64,000 nucleotides of DNA. It comes from Croceibacterium_A sp044506885 (GTDB lineage Bacteria > Pseudomonadota > Alphaproteobacteria > Sphingomonadales > Sphingomonadaceae). How positions within the stretch are numbered: position 1 is the first letter of the stretch; the number at the start of each line of letters is the position of its first letter. Under the pieces are notes generated by a model. The model saw nothing but the letters and a program-made list of their open reading frames with translations, ran no database searches and had not been told where the DNA came from. Location of the stretch: contig JBIQKC010000002.1 in NCBI GenBank assembly GCA_044506885.1, positions 62,001 through 126,000 on the forward strand, given 5' to 3'. Shown here piece by piece: positions 59,731 to 64,000 of this stretch. A program made the position numbers and the translations under genes.

Positions 59731-60492
59731 TCAGCCATCGGAGAAGCTGTAGCCTGCGCCGTAGAGCGTCTCGATTCCGCCGAATTGCGGATCGACGGCG
59801 CGGAACTTGCGGCGCAACCGCTTGATGTGGCTGTCCACCGTGCGGTCGTCGACGAACACGTCGTCGGGATAGGCGGCGTCCATCAGCTGGTTGCGGCTCT
59901 TGATCACGCCGGGCCGCTGGGCGAGCGCTTCGAGGATCAGGAACTCGGTCACCGTCAGCGCGACCTGGAGCCCGTCCCAGGTCACGCGGTGGCGCGCCGG
60001 GTCCATCGTCAGCCGCCCGCGCCGGATCACGGGCCCTTCGCCGCCGGCCTGGTCGTTGCTCTCGTCGGGCGCGTGGGGCGATCCGGTGCGGCGCAGGATC
60101 GCGCGGATCCGGGCCAGCAGCAGCCGCTGGCTGAACGGCTTGGCGATATAGTCGTCGGCGCCCATCGCCAGCCCGGCTTCCTCGTCCTCCTCGTGGTCCT
60201 TGCTGGTCAGGAAGATCACCGGCATGTCGGAATGCGCGCGCAGCCGGCGCAGCAGCTCCATCCCGTCCATCCGCGGCATCTTGATGTCGAACACCGCCAG
60301 ATCGGGCGGGTTCTCGACCAGCGCCTTCAGCGCCGCCTCGCCGTCGGAATAGACGCGCGTCGCATAGCCTTCGGCCTGCAACGCGATCGACAGCGTGGTC
60401 AGGATGTTGCGGTCGTCGTCGACCAGCGCGATGCTGCGCTGGTGCTCGCCGGGCGCGGGGGTGGGAGGCGCGGGGGGCGCGGCCTCCGTCAT
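59731..60492 (-). CDS. chvI: response regulator, ChvI-like (OmpR family)
   Basis: The protein has 253 aa. The receiver domain has Asp69 in LAVFDIKMPRMDG and Lys118 in DDYIAKPFS. The winged-helix output domain ends with RTVDSHIKRLRRKFRAVDPQ. It pairs with the ChvG-like kinase downstream. ChvI controls envelope, exopolysaccharide and carbon genes in rhizobia and Agrobacterium. The first ~18 residues are Pro/Ala-rich. It is divergent from pckA, whose promoter region it may regulate. Confidence 0.94.
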   Translation of the reverse strand: MTEAAPPAPPTPAPGEHQRSIALVDDDRNILTTLSIALQAEGYATRVYSDGEAALKALVENPPDLAVFDIKMPRMDGMELLRRLRAHSDMPVIFLTSKDHEEDEEAGLAMGADDYIAKPFSQRLLLARIRAILRRTGSPHAPDESNDQAGGEGPVIRRGRLTMDPARHRVTWDGLQVALTVTEFLILEALAQRPGVIKSRNQLMDAAYPDDVFVDDRTVDSHIKRLRRKFRAVDPQFGGIETLYGAGYSFSDG

Positions 60493-60579
60493 CGTCCGCT
60501 CGTGATGTCGTAGAGGGTCATCGCGCCGCCCTACCGCGTATGCCAAATCGAGACAATTCCGGCGGCGGACTGGCCGGCG

Positions 60580-60624
60580 TTTCATCCTTGTGAAATTGAC
60601 GGCGCGCGGTCGCGCGACTATGCG
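60580..60624 (+). promoter_or_regulatory. pckA: candidate pckA promoter and adjacent dyad
   Basis: TTTCA-N6-TGAAA (60580-60595) is an inverted repeat directly before a possible -35 box TTGACG (60596-60601). A 17-base spacer leads to TATGCG (60619-60624), a poor -10. The spacer itself is a GC palindrome. The location fits a regulated promoter; regulation by ChvI is only a guess. Confidence 0.35.
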
Positions 60625-60685
60625 CTCGCGCATGTCATGTCGCCGTCCAAGGCGGAATACCATCGCACTTTCCGGGAGTTGATCT

Positions 60686-62278
60686 GTGACCGCTTCGCTA
60701 TCCGTGCCCCTGTCCGCCCAAGGCATCCAGAGCGGTGCGGAACTGTTCGCCAATCTCGGAACGTCCGCGCTCGTCGAACATGCCGTCGCCAATGGAGAAG
60801 GCAAGCTGGCCAGGCACGGCGCGCTGGTGGTCGAAACCGGCGCGCACACCGGCCGCAGCGCCAAGGACAAGTTCATCGTCCGCGATGCGGAGACCGAAAG
60901 CACCGTCCACTGGGGCAAGGTCAACGTGCCGATGACGCCGGAACACTTCGCCGCGCTCAAAGCCGATTTCCTCGAAGCGCTGGGCGGCAAGGACAAGCTC
61001 TACGTTGCCGACCTGTTCGGCGGATCGCAGCCGGAATACCGCGTCAACGTGCGCGTCATCAACGAACTGGCGTGGCACAACCTGTTCATCCGCACGCTGC
61101 TGGTGCGGCCCACCGCGCAGGAACTGGAAGGTTTCGCGCCCGAATACACGATCATCGATCTGCCCAGCTTCCGCGCCGATCCCGAACGGCACGGCTGCCG
61201 CAGCGAGACGGTGGTCGCGGTCAACTTCACCGAAAAGCTGATCCTGATCGGCGGCACCGCCTATGCCGGCGAGATGAAGAAGAGCGTGTTCGGCATTCTC
61301 AACTACCTGCTTCCGCCGCAGGGCGTGATGCCGATGCACTGTTCGGCCAACATCGGGCCGGACGGCAAGACGGCGGTGTTCTTCGGCCTGTCCGGCACCG
61401 GCAAGACCACGCTCAGCGCCGACGCCAGCCGCACGCTGATCGGCGATGACGAGCACGGCTGGTCCGATACCGCCGTGTTCAACTTCGAAGGCGGCTGTTA
61501 CGCCAAGATGATCCGCCTTTCGGCAGAGGCGGAGCCGGAAATCTTCGCCACCACGCGCATGTTCGGCTCCGTGCTCGAAAACGTGGTGATGGACCCGGAA
61601 ACGCGCGAGCTGGACTTCGACGACGCCACTCTGGCCGAAAACAGCCGCGGCGCCTATCCGATCGAATTCATCCCCAACAGCAGCGAAAAGAACCTCGGCC
61701 CGGTCCCCGCCAACGTGGTCATGCTCACCGCCGATGCGTTCGGCGTGCTGCCTCCGATCGCGCGGCTCACGCCCGATCAGGCGATGTACCACTTCCTGTC
61801 CGGCTACACCGCCAAAGTCGCCGGCACGGAAATCGGCGTGACCGAGCCCGAAGCGACCTTCTCCACCTGCTTTGGCGCTCCGTTCATGCCGCGCCATCCC
61901 AGCGTTTACGGCAATCTGCTGAAAGAGCGCATCGCCAAAGGCGGCGTGCAGTGCTGGCTGCTCAACACCGGCTGGACCGGCGGCAAGTATGGCGCCGGCA
62001 TCCGCATGCCGATCAAGGCCACCCGCGCGCTGCTCAACGCGGCGCTCGACGGTTCGCTGAACAACGCGGAATTCCGCAAGGATCCGAACTTCGGTTTCGA
62101 CGTGCCGGTGGCAGTCGAAGGCGTTGACAGCGCCATCCTCGATCCGCGCTCGACCTGGGCGGACAAGGACGAATACGACGCCGCGGCGGCCAAACTGGTC
62201 CAGCTTTTCGTGGACAACTTCGCCGCGTTCGAGGCTCACGTGGACGAAAGCGTGCGCCAGGCGGCCCCGGCGGCCTGA
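60686..62278 (+). CDS. pckA: phosphoenolpyruvate carboxykinase (ATP)
   Basis: The protein has 530 aa. The ATP P-loop is GLSGTGKTTLSAD, preceded by FGILNYLLPPQGVMPMHCSA, and the metal site region reads IGDDEHGWSDTAVFNFEGGC. It converts oxaloacetate to phosphoenolpyruvate in gluconeogenesis. The GTG at 60686 follows a CGGGAG site. In alphaproteobacteria pckA is commonly divergent from chvI, as here. Confidence 0.98.
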   Translation: MTASLSVPLSAQGIQSGAELFANLGTSALVEHAVANGEGKLARHGALVVETGAHTGRSAKDKFIVRDAETESTVHWGKVNVPMTPEHFAALKADFLEALGGKDKLYVADLFGGSQPEYRVNVRVINELAWHNLFIRTLLVRPTAQELEGFAPEYTIIDLPSFRADPERHGCRSETVVAVNFTEKLILIGGTAYAGEMKKSVFGILNYLLPPQGVMPMHCSANIGPDGKTAVFFGLSGTGKTTLSADASRTLIGDDEHGWSDTAVFNFEGGCYAKMIRLSAEAEPEIFATTRMFGSVLENVVMDPETRELDFDDATLAENSRGAYPIEFIPNSSEKNLGPVPANVVMLTADAFGVLPPIARLTPDQAMYHFLSGYTAKVAGTEIGVTEPEATFSTCFGAPFMPRHPSVYGNLLKERIAKGGVQCWLLNTGWTGGKYGAGIRMPIKATRALLNAALDGSLNNAEFRKDPNFGFDVPVAVEGVDSAILDPRSTWADKDEYDAAAAKLVQLFVDNFAAFEAHVDESVRQAAPAA

Positions 62279-62290
62279 CAACAATCTCCT

Positions 62291-62306
62291 CTCCCGCTTG
62301 CGGGAG
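62291..62306. repeat. palindrome after pckA
   Basis: CTCCCGC and GCGGGAG pair around two bases, 13 bases past the pckA stop, with further C/G-rich flanks. It belongs to the same loose palindrome group as 3084 and 10502 and may help end the pckA transcript. Confidence 0.5.
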
Positions 62307-62422
62307 GGGGCGGGGGGAGGGCCTGTTCGCTCCCCCCGACCGGTCTCTCCGCAAATCCCGCTTGCGCGCCCGCGCATAACGCGCATCATGCCGGTGGACG
62401 GGCGAACGAAGGACTCGCGGGC

Positions 62423-62788
62423 ATGAGCAGCATTTTCGACACTATCCTGAGCGGTATCGGCGGCGCGCCGGACGATGTGGCGAACCTCGCGGCAAAGGTC
62501 GGCATCGACCCGGCGATGGCGGAAAAGGCCATCGCGGCCCTGGGTGCGGCGCACCAGCAGCAGGGCGATACGGTGGCGGGCGCGGCGGCCCGGACGGGCC
62601 TTCCCGCCGGCACCCTGAGCCAGATCGTCGAGCACATCGGCGGCGAAGGCTCGCTGATGGAATTCGCCAACTCGCTCCAGAACAACCCCTATGCCGCCGG
62701 CATCCTCGGCTCACTCGATCGCGACGGCGACGGCAGCGTGATCGACGACATCGGCGACATGGCGAAGGGCCTGTTCGGAAAGAAGTAG
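62423..62788 (+). CDS. DUF937-family protein
   Basis: The protein has 121 aa, Ala/Gly-rich and helical. It resembles DUF937: ANLAAKVGIDPAMAEKAIAA, then AAARTGLPAGTLSQIVEHIG. The end contains DRDGDGSVIDDIGD, an EF-hand-like Ca2+ loop. Function unknown. There is no signal peptide. It lies 144 bases after pckA and its own promoter was not identified. Confidence 0.82.
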   Translation: MSSIFDTILSGIGGAPDDVANLAAKVGIDPAMAEKAIAALGAAHQQQGDTVAGAAARTGLPAGTLSQIVEHIGGEGSLMEFANSLQNNPYAAGILGSLDRDGDGSVIDDIGDMAKGLFGKK

Positions 62789-62801
62789 GGGCGGCGGCCG
62801 C

Positions 62802-63035
62802 TCAAGGTGTTGCGGAAGCGACGATCTCCAGCGAAGCCTTGCTGGCGACCACCAGATACCAATCCGCTTCTTCGCCGGACTCCCAGATGGTGGGAGAGTC
62901 GTCTCCTTTGGTGAGGCGGATGGCGTCGGTCGGCCCGGCCACCGCTACGTGGTAGCCGCGCTCCTTCCAATAACCGGCGGATGCTGCCGCTTCTTCGATG
63001 CTCGAGAAAGCGTAGACTCGGGTCAAGTCGCTCAT
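62802..63035 (-). CDS. small protein of unknown function
   Basis: The protein has 77 aa, soluble, mixed alpha/beta: LTRVYAFSSIEEAAASAGYW at the start and SGEEADWYLVVASKASLEIV near the end. I do not recognise the family. The ATG at 63033-63035 follows an AGGAGAACG site. The gene converges with the DUF937 gene. Confidence 0.72.
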   Translation of the reverse strand: MSDLTRVYAFSSIEEAAASAGYWKERGYHVAVAGPTDAIRLTKGDDSPTIWESGEEADWYLVVASKASLEIVASATP

Positions 63036-63066
63036 AATCGTTCTCCTGCCCGGACGGTGGAGCCTG

Positions 63067-64000
63067 TCAGGGTGTGGCCCACGCGGCCAAGGCCGCCGTG
63101 ACTTTGTCGGCCATCCCTGAAAGGTTGTGGTCCGCATAAACGTCCCTTTTGTCGACGAAATCGGCGCACGCCGCCGGAGTCAGCGGCTGGCATGAGGTGA
63201 CTGCGTTCGTCGTGATGCCAAGCGTCTGCTCGAACGCGGTCAGCCGGTTTTGGAGGTTCGCCGGCGAAGTGGCTCCGATCTTGGCTACGATCTGGTCTTC
63301 GAGCTTCGCATCCGCGACTGCTCCCGTCTGCGCGGCGGTAAAGGCGGGATTGCCCGTGATGAGCGCCGCTATGCCTGCGTCGGAACCGGCTTCGGCGGAT
63401 TTGCGCGCCGCTGCTCCGGTCGCGACCAGCGCCGCGCCGCCTTTCACCGCCAGGAGCTGGGCGGCGATCCCGGTTGCAAAGTACTGCGCCAGGCCGGCGT
63501 TCGCCCCGACTTCGGCGGCATCGACCTGCCCGCCGAAGTCGGCGCCGAAGCTGGCGAGCACCGAATAGCTGTCCTGCACGAAGACCTTTCCATCTTGCAC
63601 GCGGTAGCCCACGAACGAACAGGGGTGGATGCCGGCCAGCTTGCCGTCACCGAGGTCGGCTCCGGCAATGAGCGTCTCGGTGATCGCGCCAGATTGCAGG
63701 TTCCTGCCTGTGGCGGCCGGTGCGTTCCGCGTTGCGTCGCCTGCGGGCGTACACGGGCTGAGCAGGCCGTCGCCGCCGAGCCGTTCGCCGGTGTTCGCGA
63801 GCAAGGGCATGATTACTGCCTCCTGCCGGTCATAGGCGAGCATGATTTCGGGTGCCTGACTGACGTTCTGGCCCACCTTGAAACCCACGGTGGTGTTCGT
63901 CCCGAAGATCATCGTGTTGCTATGCCGGGTCGCTTGGGCGCAACCGCCCAGCGAGAACGCCGCTATCGTCATCGCCGTTGCGCCAAGCTTCCCGTGAAAT
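63067..64000 (-). CDS. lipoprotein of unknown function (5' end off the window)
   Basis: At least 301 aa are visible from an ATG at 63970-63972. The frame stays open to the window edge, and the extra residues (FHGKLGATA) supply the Lys-bearing n-region that the visible start lacks, so the true start is probably beyond base 64000. The signal peptide ends in the lipobox SLGGC. The body is Ala-rich with ANAGLAQYFATGIAAQLLAV and no motif I recognise. It starts upstream of the small 77-aa gene on the same strand. Confidence 0.75.
   Translation of the reverse strand, partial: FHGKLGATAMTIAAFSLGGCAQATRHSNTMIFGTNTTVGFKVGQNVSQAPEIMLAYDRQEAVIMPLLANTGERLGGDGLLSPCTPAGDATRNAPAATGRNLQSGAITETLIAGADLGDGKLAGIHPCSFVGYRVQDGKVFVQDSYSVLASFGADFGGQVDAAEVGANAGLAQYFATGIAAQLLAVKGGAALVATGAAARKSAEAGSDAGIAALITGNPAFTAAQTGAVADAKLEDQIVAKIGATSPANLQNRLTAFEQTLGITTNAVTSCQPLTPAACADFVDKRDVYADHNLSGMADKVTAALAAWATP

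Overview
The window looks like a stretch of chromosome from a GC-rich alphaproteobacterium, most likely a sphingomonad (Sphingomonadales, Erythrobacter/Novosphingobium type). The reasons are a PEPxxWA-type PEP-CTERM protein, a MipZ-like ParA ATPase, the conserved blocks infA-maf-RNase E/G-like-yacG and hisG-hisD-nusB-thiL, and the pckA / ChvI-ChvG-HprK-RapZ-EIIA-HPr module. No plasmid, prophage, rRNA or CRISPR signature is visible. One tRNA gene (Phe, GAA) is present.

Left part (1-9000): a cut-off WrbA-like gene, a LuxR-type regulator and a PEP-CTERM surface protein. A 0.7 kb gene-free stretch follows, holding a REP pair, a near-consensus sigma-70 promoter and a possible structured RNA. Next is a small catabolic-looking cluster: MFS transporter, exported protein, IclR regulator, SDR dehydrogenase and a double SnoaL-like protein. 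From 9100 to 24953 lie housekeeping genes: tRNA-Phe, yacG, an RNase E/G relative, maf, infA, a TonB-dependent receptor with a cysteine-bearing repeat insert, mipZ, uvrC, a PerM permease, a Usp protein, tesB, a JmjC-like/CelD-like gene pair and the proton pyrophosphatase hppA.

Middle (25197-43333): a desaturase, thiL-nusB-hisD-hisG, DUF2332 and DUF2721 proteins, pirin, bolA and a J-domain protein, then cobS about 9 kb later. The block between the J-domain gene and cobS is a long minus-strand run of small detoxification or stress genes: three intact GSTs, one broken GST, four glyoxalase-fold VOC domains, DUF899, DUF1428, SRPBCC, GFA and DoxX. It faces a divergent HxlR regulator with probable operators over its start codon, and a further GST gene beyond. 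It looks like an inserted accessory island in the bolA-dnaJ-cobS order seen in many alphaproteobacteria.

Right part (43371-64000): a GIY-YIG gene enclosed by inverted REP copies, a TauD-type dioxygenase, penicillin-binding protein 1A, truA, fmt, recR, def, a DivK-like receiver, fhs, rmuC, a lipoprotein gene and a TrmH-family methyltransferase. The regulatory module HPr-EIIA-RapZ-HprK-ChvG-ChvI follows, divergent from pckA, and then three poorly characterised small genes, the last running off the window.

Repeats are prominent. There are four inverted pairs of a 28-bp REP, two copies of a ~240-bp MITE-like element in opposite orientation, several CCTCCCCCGC-type palindromes at gene ends, and a 15-bp in-frame tandem repeat. 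The most novel-looking observations are the REP-enclosed GIY-YIG gene, the MITE pair, the promoter-driven candidate RNA at 2721 and the repeat insert in the TonB receptor.
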